Shown one piece after another: positions 36,520-45,439 of a stretch of 64,000 nucleotides of DNA. The notes beneath the pieces are model-generated. The model did not search any database. It was not told where the DNA came from and was given only the letters and a program-made list of their open reading frames with translations. The stretch spans positions 552,001 to 616,000 of the forward strand of contig NZ_OY776574.1 in assembly GCF_963675815.1 (NCBI RefSeq). Reading direction: 5' to 3'. The stretch comes from an uncultured Desulfuromusa sp. GTDB lineage: Bacteria > Desulfobacterota > Desulfuromonadia > Desulfuromonadales > Geopsychrobacteraceae. Every line of letters starts with the position of its first letter. Position 1 is the stretch's first letter. Position numbers and translations under genes: made by a program.

Positions 36520-37920
36520 CTAGTAATGGATTGTTCGCTCGTATGCATCGAGTACCGCTTCATGCATCATCTCCGACAAGGTTGGATGGGGGAAAACCGT
36601 TTCCATCAATTCCTTCTCGGTGGTTTCCAGACTCTTGGCGATACTGAATCCCTGAATCAACTCGGTAACTTCAGCACCCACAAGATGGGCACCAAGCAAT
36701 TCACCGGTCCGTCCATCGAAAACCGTCTTAACCAGTCCCTCCGCCTCACCGAGCGCGATCGCCTTGCCGTTTCCAAGAAAGGGGAAACGGCCAACCTTGA
36801 CCTGGTACCCATCCGCCTTAGCCTGTGCTTCGGTCAGCCCAATACTTGCAACCTGCGGATAACAATAGGTGCAGCCGGGAATTCGCGTCTTATCAAGTGC
36901 ATGCCCGTCACTCAACCCGGCGATCTGTTCCATACAGTGGATTGCTTCGTGGCTCGCCTTGTGAGCCAGACAGGGAGTCCCGGCAACATCACCAATGGCG
37001 TAAATTCCGGGAGCCGACGTTTTACAATCAGTATCAATCCGAATAAAACCCTGCTCATCAAGTTTGACTCCGGCAACATCCAGGCCGATCTCTTCAGTAT
37101 TCGGCGTTACGCCAACTGCGGTAATCACCCGATCAATCTCGATGCTCTGACGTTGGCCATCCTTTTCAATAGTCGCCGTCACCCTGTTGTCGCCTCTTTG
37201 CAACTCCACCACTTTGCTGCCGATATGAAACTTGATGCCCTGTTTCTCCATGCTTTTCTGGGCAAATTCAGCGATCTCCCGATCTTCGACCGGCATGATC
37301 TGATCCATGACCTCAACCACAGTGACATCTGAGCCAAAGCTATTATAAAAGCTGGCAAACTCAATGCCGATAGCACCGGATCCGATAACCAGCAGCGACT
37401 CCGGCAGTTCTTTAGGAATCAGCGCCTCTTTTGAGGTCCAGACCAGTTTTCCATCCGGTTCCAACCCCGGAAAAATACGCGGTCTGGCACCCGTTGCGAT
37501 AACAATATGGTTGCCCTGCAGAACCTGATCAACGTCATTTCCGGAAATACTTAATTTATTGCCGCCAAGCAGTTTTCCACTGCCATGGAAGACCGTAACG
37601 TTGTTCTTTTTAAGCAGGTGCGCAACTCCCGAACTGAGTTGCTTGGCGATCCCACGCGAGCGGGAAACGATCTGCTGCAAGTCAAAATCAAGACTGCCGG
37701 CCTTCAGCCCGTACTGTTCGGCGTGCTGCATATTGCGATAAACCTCAGCCGAACGCAGCAGCGCCTTGGTCGGAATGCACCCCCAGTTCAAGCAGACACC
37801 ACCTAAATGTTTGGCTTCGACCAGTGCGGTGCGCAGTCCGAGTTGGGCCGCACGGATAGCGCCAACGTAACCACCGGGGCCGGCTCCGACAATAATGACG
37901 TCAAATTCATTCGCAGACAT
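36520..37920 (-). CDS. lpdA: Dihydrolipoamide dehydrogenase (E3)
   Basis: FAD/NAD disulfide oxidoreductase, 466 residues, re-oxidising the E2 lipoyl group. FAD motif GAGPGGYVGA (12-21), redox disulfide Cys43/Cys48 (CLNWGC), NAD site GSGAIGIEF and the C-terminal His-Glu pair in FPHPTLSE are all present. TAGGAG precedes the ATG. It is third in the E1-E2-E3 order and 10 bases behind E2, so it is dedicated to this complex. Confidence 0.95.
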   Translation of the reverse strand: MSANEFDVIIVGAGPGGYVGAIRAAQLGLRTALVEAKHLGGVCLNWGCIPTKALLRSAEVYRNMQHAEQYGLKAGSLDFDLQQIVSRSRGIAKQLSSGVAHLLKKNNVTVFHGSGKLLGGNKLSISGNDVDQVLQGNHIVIATGARPRIFPGLEPDGKLVWTSKEALIPKELPESLLVIGSGAIGIEFASFYNSFGSDVTVVEVMDQIMPVEDREIAEFAQKSMEKQGIKFHIGSKVVELQRGDNRVTATIEKDGQRQSIEIDRVITAVGVTPNTEEIGLDVAGVKLDEQGFIRIDTDCKTSAPGIYAIGDVAGTPCLAHKASHEAIHCMEQIAGLSDGHALDKTRIPGCTYCYPQVASIGLTEAQAKADGYQVKVGRFPFLGNGKAIALGEAEGLVKTVFDGRTGELLGAHLVGAEVTELIQGFSIAKSLETTEKELMETVFPHPTLSEMMHEAVLDAYERTIHY

Positions 37921-37930
37921 GATGATTCTC

Positions 37931-39196
37931 CTAAAGCAACATCGTCAATGGAGCTTCGATGAGCCTTTTAAAAGTTGCCAAAAACTCAGAACCGGCGGCA
38001 CCATCGAGACAACGATGATCGGCAGCCAATGTGATGGTCATCACCGTTGCGACTGCAAGCTCGCCATCTTTGACAACCGGACGTTGCTCTCCGGCCCCGA
38101 CCGAGAGAATGGCACTCTGCGGCGGATTAATGATTGAAGTGAAGTTCTTGATGCCGTACATTCCTAGGTTGGAAATTGTGAAGGTGCCACCCTGATAGTC
38201 TTCCGGAACAAGTTTGCCTTTTCGCGCCTTGTCTGCCAGATTTTTGGTTGCCGCTGCAATCTCGACCAACCCCATACCACAGGCCTGCCGTATCACCGGT
38301 GTAATCAAACCACCATCAATGGCAACCGCGACTGAAATATCGACCTGGCTGAACCGCAGAATCGAATCATGATTCCACATCACATTGGCATTCGGAACCT
38401 TCTTCATCGCCAGCGCGACCGTGCGAATAATGAAATCGTTGAGGGAAATCTTTGCCTCGTCATCCAGGTCTGCATTGAGCTGTTTACGCACTGACAGCAG
38501 TTGGTCAAGTTCGCAATCGATACTGAGAAAATAATGCGGAATTTGTTGGCTCGACTCAGTCAGACGTCTTGCAATTGTCTGCCGCATTGCCGTCAATTCA
38601 ATCTTTTCGTAGCTTGGAAGGTGCTGGAGCTCAACAGCTGTTTCGACTGCAGGAATGACAGCCATACCAACAGGCTGCAGTTGTTCATTCCGAGCCGTCA
38701 GAGCAGCTTCGATATCCCGCTTGACAATCCGCCCGTTTGGACCCGATCCGCTCACTGCTGCGAGCTCCAGCCCTTCCAAAGTGGCCAATCGGCGTGCCAG
38801 GGGACTGGCAAAAATTCGCTGCGGATCTGCCGAAAAGGTAACAGCGGGAGGAGCAGGTTGGTCTATTTTCTTAACCTCGGGTTCTTGCGGATCGTGAGCT
38901 ACTGATGGCAGATCGACTTTTCCTGAATTGTGTTCGACCTGGTCCTCGATGCTTTCCCCTGGTTCAAACAGCAAACCGATTACTGAATTGACATCGGCAT
39001 AATCACCCTCCTCAACCAGTCCCTTGCCGAAACGGCCAGCATTTTCCGCCTCAACTTCCACCACAGCCTTGTCGGTTTCTATTTCAACCAGCGGATCTCC
39101 AATTGCGACTGAATCTGCTTCCTGCTTCAGCCACTTGACCACTCGCGCTTTGATCATCGATGGGTCAAGAGACGGCATTAAAATTTCTATAGCCAT
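37931..39196 (-). CDS. Dihydrolipoamide acyltransferase (E2) of a 2-oxoacid or acetoin dehydrogenase
   Basis: A 421-residue E2. One lipoyl domain (lipoyl lysine Lys43 in IETDKAVVEVE), a peripheral-subunit-binding domain (ASPLARRLATLEG...GPNGRIVKRDIE, about 130-165) and a catalytic domain with the active-site DHRCLDGA in place of the common DHRVVDGA. ATG 39196 lies six bases after AGGAG; the frame has a TTG six bases earlier. The acyl substrate (acetyl, branched acyl or other) cannot be decided. Confidence 0.92.
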   Translation of the reverse strand: MAIEILMPSLDPSMIKARVVKWLKQEADSVAIGDPLVEIETDKAVVEVEAENAGRFGKGLVEEGDYADVNSVIGLLFEPGESIEDQVEHNSGKVDLPSVAHDPQEPEVKKIDQPAPPAVTFSADPQRIFASPLARRLATLEGLELAAVSGSGPNGRIVKRDIEAALTARNEQLQPVGMAVIPAVETAVELQHLPSYEKIELTAMRQTIARRLTESSQQIPHYFLSIDCELDQLLSVRKQLNADLDDEAKISLNDFIIRTVALAMKKVPNANVMWNHDSILRFSQVDISVAVAIDGGLITPVIRQACGMGLVEIAAATKNLADKARKGKLVPEDYQGGTFTISNLGMYGIKNFTSIINPPQSAILSVGAGEQRPVVKDGELAVATVMTITLAADHRCLDGAAGSEFLATFKRLIEAPLTMLL

Positions 39197-39248
39197 GAGC
39201 AACTCCTATATATAAATCCTGTCAAATATGACGATACCCATCACCGGT

Positions 39249-41426
39249 CTACAGAGGCGAGATCGTCTTCATCATCTCACTGAGTTTTGCCTTGATATCA
39301 TCGATATCGGCATTGGCAGCGGATTCCAGAACCTTGGAGACGCTTGGCCAGCCTTCCGCACCATGGACTCGCTGCACCGGCTGATCGAGCCAATCAAAAT
39401 AGCGCCGCTGGATTTCATCCCCAAGCATGGTCCCATAAGAATTGCCCAGCGTCCCCTGTTCGACAATCAACACATTGTTGGTTTTACGGATACTCTCGCC
39501 GATCGTATCCCAGTCCAATCCGGCCCGGTCGAGAGACCGCAGGTCGATCACTTCGGCGTCCAGCCCTAATGCTTCAACCGCATCAATCGAGTGTTTCACC
39601 ATCGAAAGATAGGACAGAATCGTCACCTTTTCGCCTGGTTTGGCAACTGCTGCCTTGCCGAGCGGAATAAAGTAATCGAGGTCCTCTACAGGAATGTTGC
39701 CGAGTGAATTGTAGAGATCGACATGTTCTAAAACGATAACCGGGTCCTTGCAGGCCAACGCACTGTTCATCAAGCCAACGTAGTCGAATGGGTTCGATGG
39801 AGCCACGATACGCAATCCCGGAGACATGGCAAAAGCGCCGGCGGGATCAATAGAGTGCTGTGACCCGTAACCGGTCCCCATGGCAATCTTGGTGCGAATG
39901 ACGATCGGAACTTCCAAATTCCCGCCGTACATATGTCTGGCCTTAGCGACCTGGTTGAAAATCTGGTCGGCTGCGACCCAGAAAAAATCCGCATACATCA
40001 ATTCGACAACCGGCTTGAAGCGGCCATCCATAGCCATTCCTCCACCGAGACCGACAAAGGCATTCTCAGAGATCGGAGTTCCTAAAATACGATCCGGGAA
40101 ACGTTCCGGGATTCCCTTGGTAACGCCATTAGTGCCACCGCCAAGGCGGTGCACATCTTCGCCCATAACGATAATGCTTTCGTCCTTTTCCATGCGTCTC
40201 AGCATCACTTGAGAGGCGGCTTCAGCAAATTTAACTTCTTTCAGCGGTTTTGAATAAGCAGCAAGTTCCTCACATCTCGTCCCCTCCAGCTCTGATAGAT
40301 TCCCCCGGATGCCGAAGTTGCAAAATTCTTTTTTAGGCCACAGTTCTGGTTTTATTGACAAATTAGCGCCATTTTTAACCGTCAGGTCATCAGCAATCCG
40401 CACCATGATTTCTTGAGCAGCAGATTTCAGGGACTCAATCTTCTCTGTTGTCGTAACCTCCCTCGAAACCATCTCTCTGGCTAAGCATTCAAGAGGATCG
40501 CGCTCCTTCCATTCAGCCTCTTCCTCTTTGCTACGATAGCGAAAAGCACTCCCCGGCAAACCGCCACTGTGATGAAATTCCCGGTAGACAATGGCTTCGA
40601 CCAGGGTCGGACCTTTACCGGCGCGCATATGTTTGAGAGCTTCCTCCATCGCCAGAGCAACAGCCAGCGGATCCATGCCATCGACCTGCCAGGAAGGAAT
40701 ATTAAAACCGGGGCCACGCGCTGACAGGCGACTATCGCCGGTCACTTCAGCAACTGAGGTCGAAACAGCAAACTGGTTGTTTTCGACAAAAAAGCACAGA
40801 GGCAATTTCCAGGCTGCGGCAAGGTTAAATGTTTCGAGCACTGAGCCGATGTTCGCAGCACCATCACCGAAGTAATTGATAACGACATTATCGGTACCTG
40901 CACGCTTACAGCTCCACGCAGTACCAGCGGCTAACGGCGTTCCGCCACCAACAATCGCATTGGTGCCGAGCATTCCAACCTCATCCCAACGCAAGTGCAT
41001 TGAACCACCACGGCCATTACAATAACCAGGTGCAAGCCCCATAATTTCTGCCAGGGTATTTTTTAAAATATCGTAGACAGCATCCGGCAACGAGGATCCA
41101 GGAGCTCCCCACTCCGAGACCGAATGGTACAGTGACTTGGCAATAAACTGATGATGACCACGGTGCGAGCCACTGACCATATCGCCCATTTTAAGGGAAG
41201 AAATCGAACCGATGGCCCCACCTTCTTGACCGATACTCGAATGGGCAGGTCCATGGACCAATCCTTTGGAGGCCAGATTCAAGGTTGTTTTTTCAAATTC
41301 GCGAATCAGATGGCCGCAGATCAACATCGCCCCCAGCTTCTCGGCTGATGCAGAATCCCAGTCTTTTGTATTGGATTTGAGTTGCTTCCACGGTGCTAAC
41401 AGTTTCAGTGATTTATTTGTTGGCAT
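39249..41426 (-). CDS. Fused alpha-beta E1 component of a 2-oxoacid/acetoin dehydrogenase complex
   Basis: A 725-residue single-chain E1. The alpha half (about 1-370) holds SSIGQEGG, the ThDP motif GDG (187-189) to NN (216-217) and RYRSKEEE. The beta half (about 395-725) holds MGEDVHRLGGG, PISENAFVGLGGGMAM and DFFWVAADQIFNQ. It is the first gene of an E1-E2-E3 unit with its own promoter and operator at 41506-41535. It is unlike the homodimeric AceE at the window start. Possible substrates are acetoin, a branched-chain 2-oxoacid or a pathway-specific compound. Confidence 0.92.
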   Translation of the reverse strand: MPTNKSLKLLAPWKQLKSNTKDWDSASAEKLGAMLICGHLIREFEKTTLNLASKGLVHGPAHSSIGQEGGAIGSISSLKMGDMVSGSHRGHHQFIAKSLYHSVSEWGAPGSSLPDAVYDILKNTLAEIMGLAPGYCNGRGGSMHLRWDEVGMLGTNAIVGGGTPLAAGTAWSCKRAGTDNVVINYFGDGAANIGSVLETFNLAAAWKLPLCFFVENNQFAVSTSVAEVTGDSRLSARGPGFNIPSWQVDGMDPLAVALAMEEALKHMRAGKGPTLVEAIVYREFHHSGGLPGSAFRYRSKEEEAEWKERDPLECLAREMVSREVTTTEKIESLKSAAQEIMVRIADDLTVKNGANLSIKPELWPKKEFCNFGIRGNLSELEGTRCEELAAYSKPLKEVKFAEAASQVMLRRMEKDESIIVMGEDVHRLGGGTNGVTKGIPERFPDRILGTPISENAFVGLGGGMAMDGRFKPVVELMYADFFWVAADQIFNQVAKARHMYGGNLEVPIVIRTKIAMGTGYGSQHSIDPAGAFAMSPGLRIVAPSNPFDYVGLMNSALACKDPVIVLEHVDLYNSLGNIPVEDLDYFIPLGKAAVAKPGEKVTILSYLSMVKHSIDAVEALGLDAEVIDLRSLDRAGLDWDTIGESIRKTNNVLIVEQGTLGNSYGTMLGDEIQRRYFDWLDQPVQRVHGAEGWPSVSKVLESAANADIDDIKAKLSEMMKTISPL

Positions 41427-41505
41427 TTAAGACTCCAAAAAAGTTTGTGAATAAATTGATCAACATCCAACGTGTCCAAACTGTAAATGTGTCAACTTTA
41501 AACAT

Positions 41506-41535
41506 ATCATATGGTCATATTATGACTTTGGTCAA
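41506..41535 (-). promoter_or_regulatory. Promoter of the E1-E2-E3 genes with embedded palindromic operator
   Basis: On the minus strand TTGACC (41535-41530), 18 bases, TATGAT (41511-41506). The spacer contains the perfect palindrome GTCATATTATGAC (41514-41526). The 17-base sequence beginning at 41512 differs by one base from that at 49120 in front of the Liv operon. A regulator bound here would block the promoter. It lies 88 bases upstream of the E1 ATG. Confidence 0.65.
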
Positions 41536-41594
41536 AAAAAAGACCAGAGATAAATCTTTATATTTTCATCCCCACAAAAAACGCCTTATAGCCA

Positions 41595-42167
41595 TTATTG
41601 ATCAAAACTACGGTTTGCAGGGTGCCAGAGACGAGACGAAGTGTCCTTTTCGTAACCCTTCCCGCCGGGAAAACTCACTAATTCAAACTGCAATCCCCAG
41701 GGGGCCAGAAAATAAACCCAGGATTGCCCGGCACTGGGACCTTCGCTTCGTACAGTGGGCTCGCCAAGAACTTTGATTTTGTTAGATTTAAGGAAATCAA
41801 CGGCCTCTTCAATATTATCCACATACAGTGCCAGGTGATGGCCTCCAACATCGCTGTTAAGCGGTGGTGAAGTTTTTTGCTCGGGGGCCTCATATTCAAA
41901 AACTTCGTAATTGCTTCCATTCTTACACCGGAAAAAACGCAATTTTTTCATGACAGTACGTGGATGCACATTCAGATGCTTTGTCATCCAGTCATCCGTC
42001 GCCTGAAATGGGCCGAGATCATAAAACTGCTCACAGCCGAGCACATTGACAAAAAAGTCGGTCGCTTGCTCAATGTCAGGAACAGTTATTCCCACATGAT
42101 CAGTACCGCGCAATCCCGGCAGTCCTCGCTCTGCAGAAACCACCTTTCGCTTAACTTCTTGATTCAT
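41595..42167 (-). CDS. VOC-superfamily metalloenzyme
   Basis: A 190-residue vicinal-oxygen-chelate protein with two beta-alpha-beta-beta-beta modules. Candidate metal ligands are His24 (DHVGITV), Glu91 (VFEY), His110 or His111 (GHHLALYV) and Glu162 (QFELVSF). The family includes glyoxalase I, methylmalonyl-CoA epimerase and extradiol dioxygenases. GGAG lies eight bases before the ATG. It sits between the shikimate-dehydrogenase-like gene and the dehydrogenase operon. Epimerase or isomerase chemistry is plausible; a dioxygenase would be odd in a probable anaerobe. Confidence 0.82.
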   Translation of the reverse strand: MNQEVKRKVVSAERGLPGLRGTDHVGITVPDIEQATDFFVNVLGCEQFYDLGPFQATDDWMTKHLNVHPRTVMKKLRFFRCKNGSNYEVFEYEAPEQKTSPPLNSDVGGHHLALYVDNIEEAVDFLKSNKIKVLGEPTVRSEGPSAGQSWVYFLAPWGLQFELVSFPGGKGYEKDTSSRLWHPANRSFDQ

Positions 42168-42205
42168 GGCTTTAACTCCAGAAAGGGTTCACATCAACAA
42201 CTTTT

Positions 42206-43042
42206 TTACGGTCCGAGAATATGGGCAACATGCTCCGCCCGCAAATCAAACCCAAGAAACCCGCTTATTTGGACAATCTGTCCATATAACATGTGTTGCC
42301 CATGATGGATATTACAGGCTTTATGTTCCGCAGCCGCCAGCAATGGTGTGTTTCCGTTACGAACAACAGCCTCGCAAACCAGAGAACCGGACAGCAAACG
42401 CTCCACCGGCATCGGAAATTCATCGTTATCGTGCAAGCCAAGCGATGTCGCATTGATGATCACATCAAAACCTGCCGGATCGTTATCTCCAGCCTGAATA
42501 TGAACATTGGCCAGCATTGCTACTGATCTTAGTCGCTTGACAAGCTCTTCAGCTCGTGCCATCGTCCGATTATAGATGACCAGTTCAGCAGGTTGCTCAA
42601 GCGCGACAGAATAAGCGATCGCCTTTCCTGCCCCCCCTGATCCGAGCAACAGCACACGCTTGCCGCGGAGGTCATAACCCCTCCCGCGTAACCCGGCGAT
42701 AAACCCTTCACCATCAAAATTTCCGCCAGTCCATGCCCCCTGCTCATGGTCAAAACGAAGAACATTCGCCGAGCCAACCAATTTTGCAGTTTCTGTTAAT
42801 TCTGCACAGAAATCGATTACACGCTCTTTGTAGGGAATCGTCACGATCATGCCGATAAAGTTTCGTGCCCCACCTACTCCCTGAAGTACCCTGGAAACAT
42901 CATTATCCAAAACGTGAAAAGGAACACAAACCGCATTCAATCCCTGCCGTGCAACGGATTCGTTGAAAAGTTGCGGAGTCCGTACATGGGCAATAGGGTT
43001 AGCAATAATGCCGACAAGTTGTGTTTTGCCATCAATACCCAT
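42206..43042 (-). CDS. Shikimate-dehydrogenase-like oxidoreductase with altered substrate site
   Basis: A 278-residue AroE-fold protein. The shikimate motif normally HSxSP reads HVRTP (19-23), so the two carboxylate-binding serines are Val20 and Thr22. Other AroE hallmarks remain: Lys72 (VTIPYKE), Asn93, Asp110 (NFDGEG), the cofactor GSGGAGKA loop and NATSLGL. The start is ATG 43042 after GGAG, with an upstream ATG at 43057. Location in a catabolic locus and the altered site point to a cyclic hydroxy acid or polyol other than shikimate, not to aromatic biosynthesis. Confidence 0.8.
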   Translation of the reverse strand: MGIDGKTQLVGIIANPIAHVRTPQLFNESVARQGLNAVCVPFHVLDNDVSRVLQGVGGARNFIGMIVTIPYKERVIDFCAELTETAKLVGSANVLRFDHEQGAWTGGNFDGEGFIAGLRGRGYDLRGKRVLLLGSGGAGKAIAYSVALEQPAELVIYNRTMARAEELVKRLRSVAMLANVHIQAGDNDPAGFDVIINATSLGLHDNDEFPMPVERLLSGSLVCEAVVRNGNTPLLAAAEHKACNIHHGQHMLYGQIVQISGFLGFDLRAEHVAHILGP

Positions 43043-43134
43043 AGGAAAGTTCTCCATTTAAAATACTGAACCCCCGATAAATCGTTTTCAACGTCAGAAA
43101 CCAGTTAATAATAGATGCAGCTCTATTGAACGAA

Positions 43135-43977
43135 TTACATGTATCCATTTGCCGTCCAACCGCCGTCTGCCACAAGAATATGCCCCGTAACGAAGACAGC
43201 TGAATCAGAGGCAAGAAAAAGGGCCAGCTCTGCCATCTCCTGCGGCTCTCCAAGTCGGCCAAGGGGGGTTCTATTGGACAATTTTTCAAGATCGAGACGG
43301 CCAGTTTTCCCGAGTTCATCCACCAGGGGAGTACGGGTATAACCCGGACCGATGGCATTCATGCGAATCCCGTAAGAGCCCCACTCAACTGCCAGCGATT
43401 TGGTCAGTGCAACTATGCCGGCTTTGGCAGCACAGTAAGCGGTGCGGTGTGGTGCAGCAACAACCCCGTACATCGACGACGTATTGATGATCACTCCTCT
43501 GCCCTGTTTGACCATGCGAAGCGCAGCAGCTTGGGCGCAGACGAATACGCTGTTAAGATTGACATTAATGCCATGACGCCACTCGTCCGGAGTCAACTCA
43601 AGGGATGGCTTATTGATGGAAATACCCGCGTTATTAAGCAGAATATCGACGCTCCCGAAACGCTCTTCACAGTAGGCAAATACAGACTCAATTGCAGCGT
43701 CATCGATGACTGATGCGGAACGGATTTCTACGTCAATCCCCTCATGAGTCTTTTCGAGCTCCTGTTTTGCTTCCGCAAGGCCTTTATCGTTGATATCGAC
43801 CAGCAGCAGGCGAGCACCTTGACGAGCGAAAGAGTTCGCCATGGCCAGTCCGATGCCATTGGCGCTGCCGGTAATGACAACTGTTTTTCCTGAAATCCCG
43901 GGGTAATTTGCACTTTGGAATCCGGTTTGAACTGGATTTTGATTTTCATGCTTGGAATTAATCATACGGCTAACCAT
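43135..43977 (-). CDS. Short-chain dehydrogenase/reductase
   Basis: A 280-residue classical SDR: TGSANGIG cofactor site, NNAG, catalytic NTSS and YCAAK, and VADGGWTANGYM at the C-terminus. It begins inside the end of livF (16-base overlap), so it is coupled to the Liv transporter genes, with a weak ribosome site. It would oxidise a hydroxyl of the imported substrate, in a route with the AroE-like and VOC proteins downstream. Confidence 0.85.
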   Translation of the reverse strand: MVSRMINSKHENQNPVQTGFQSANYPGISGKTVVITGSANGIGLAMANSFARQGARLLLVDINDKGLAEAKQELEKTHEGIDVEIRSASVIDDAAIESVFAYCEERFGSVDILLNNAGISINKPSLELTPDEWRHGINVNLNSVFVCAQAAALRMVKQGRGVIINTSSMYGVVAAPHRTAYCAAKAGIVALTKSLAVEWGSYGIRMNAIGPGYTRTPLVDELGKTGRLDLEKLSNRTPLGRLGEPQEMAELALFLASDSAVFVTGHILVADGGWTANGYM

Positions 43978-44687
43978 TCTGTAAGAAGTTTACTGTTGCC
44001 GGTCAACTCGTCAGGAGTGCCTTCAAAAACAATTCGGCCATGTCCCATGACACAAACATGACTCGACACTTTCAGAGCAATTGCCAGCTTTTGTTCAACG
44101 AGAACAATAGAAACACCACGTTGATGAATATCTTTGATGGCCTCGCCAACAACCGTCACAACTTTCGGGGCAAGCCCTTCCGTCGGTTCGTCAATCAACA
44201 AAACCTTCGGATTTCCCAACAGGGTGCGACACATGGTCAGCATCTGCTGTTCTCCCCCCGACAGATTACCGGCCTTGGTGTTCCGACGCTCCTTGAGGCG
44301 GGGAAAGTAGTCGAACATCTTCTCGACTGTCCATTCCGGGGTTCCGGAATGTGCCGGTTGTTGTCCCATACACAGGTTTTCATCAACCGTGAGATTGGCA
44401 AAGATTTCCCGCTCTTCTGGCACGTAGCCGACACCGGACTTGCAAATCTTGTAGCTCCGCTCTCCGACCAGATCGCGCCCTTCCAGCAGAACCTGCCCGG
44501 ATGTCGGCGGCACAAGCCCCATAATCGCCTTCAGGGTTGTGGATCGGCCTGATCCGTTGCGTCCCAGGAGACTAACAACCTCTCCTTCACCAACATGGAA
44601 ATTCACTCCCTGAAGAATGTGGCTTTTCCCATAGCAGGCATGCAGGTCTTGCACTTCCAACAAAGTAGTATTCGGCCTTGTTTTCAT
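43962..44687 (-). CDS. livF: Liv-type ABC transporter ATPase (LivF)
   Basis: A 241-residue ATPase of a branched-chain-amino-acid-type (HAAT) importer. Walker A is LGRNGSGRST, with Arg where the invariant Lys (GKST) is expected; this follows from codons at 44558-44590 and could be a true change or a base error. Signature LSGGEQQML and Walker B LLIDEP are intact. GGAGG precedes the ATG, and it overlaps livG by four bases. The substrate of the system is not determined. Confidence 0.88.
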   Translation of the reverse strand: MKTRPNTTLLEVQDLHACYGKSHILQGVNFHVGEGEVVSLLGRNGSGRSTTLKAIMGLVPPTSGQVLLEGRDLVGERSYKICKSGVGYVPEEREIFANLTVDENLCMGQQPAHSGTPEWTVEKMFDYFPRLKERRNTKAGNLSGGEQQMLTMCRTLLGNPKVLLIDEPTEGLAPKVVTVVGEAIKDIHQRGVSIVLVEQKLAIALKVSSHVCVMGHGRIVFEGTPDELTGNSKLLTEWLAV

Positions 44688-45439
44688 GCGCTGACCTCCT
44701 CGCCCAAATAGGCTTCCTGCACCCGGCTATCATTGCGAATTTCATCAGGGGTACCGGTCGCAATCATTTCACCATAAACAAGCACGCTGATGTGATCGCT
44801 CAATGAAAAAACGACGTCCATGTCATGTTCGACAATTAACAGGGAACGCCCTTGAGTGACTTCCCGGATTAAAGCAACCATGTAATCTGTTTCCTCATGG
44901 GACATCCCGGCCATCGGCTCATCCAAAAGAATAACGCGGGGATCTGAAGCGAGCGTCATCCCAATTTCCAGTGCTCGTTGTTCCGAGTAGGACAGTTCGC
45001 CGGCTAAGGTGTCACGATTCGCACTCAACCTTACTTTTTCCATGATGCTGTCCGTCTGTTCGCTGACGTTATGAATCCGGTCAATCAATCTCCAGAGAGA
45101 ATATTGCAGACCATGGCGTTGCGAAACCGCAATCCGCACGTTCTCAAACACCGTAAGTCCCGGAAAGATGTTGGTGATCTGGAACGAACGCGCGAGGCCA
45201 AGATGGTTGATCCGTTGCGGAGGTAATCCCTGGATCTCCTGATCGTTTAGAATGATCTGCCCTTTATCCGGCTTTAACTGACCGGAAATCAAATGAAACA
45301 GGGTCGATTTCCCCGCTCCGTTTGGGCCGATAACCGCACGCCTTTCTCCTGCAAGCAGTTCTAGATTTACACCGCGTATAATGTGCGCATCACCGAAGGA
45401 TTTGTGAACTGCATCCATTGATAGTATTGGAGCGGTCAT
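44684..45439 (-). CDS. livG: Liv-type ABC transporter ATPase (LivG)
   Basis: A 251-residue ATPase. Walker A GPNGAGKST, the Q-loop in ARSFQITNIFPG, Walker B VILLDEP and the switch histidine in VEHDMD are intact. Its signature region reads LSYSEQRALEI (LSYGEQ in most LivG). It overlaps livM and livF by four bases each. It pairs with LivF, so together they form the ATPase heterodimer. Confidence 0.9.
   Translation of the reverse strand: MTAPILSMDAVHKSFGDAHIIRGVNLELLAGERRAVIGPNGAGKSTLFHLISGQLKPDKGQIILNDQEIQGLPPQRINHLGLARSFQITNIFPGLTVFENVRIAVSQRHGLQYSLWRLIDRIHNVSEQTDSIMEKVRLSANRDTLAGELSYSEQRALEIGMTLASDPRVILLDEPMAGMSHEETDYMVALIREVTQGRSLLIVEHDMDVVFSLSDHISVLVYGEMIATGTPDEIRNDSRVQEAYLGEEVSA

Noticed and set aside
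36526..37332. 268-codon plus-strand open frame
   Set aside because: Antisense to the well-conserved lipoamide dehydrogenase gene; a shadow of its codon bias.
36520..41426. Definite acetoin dehydrogenase operon
   Set aside because: No acoX, acoR or other acetoin marker is present; the E1-E2-E3 substrate cannot be decided from sequence.
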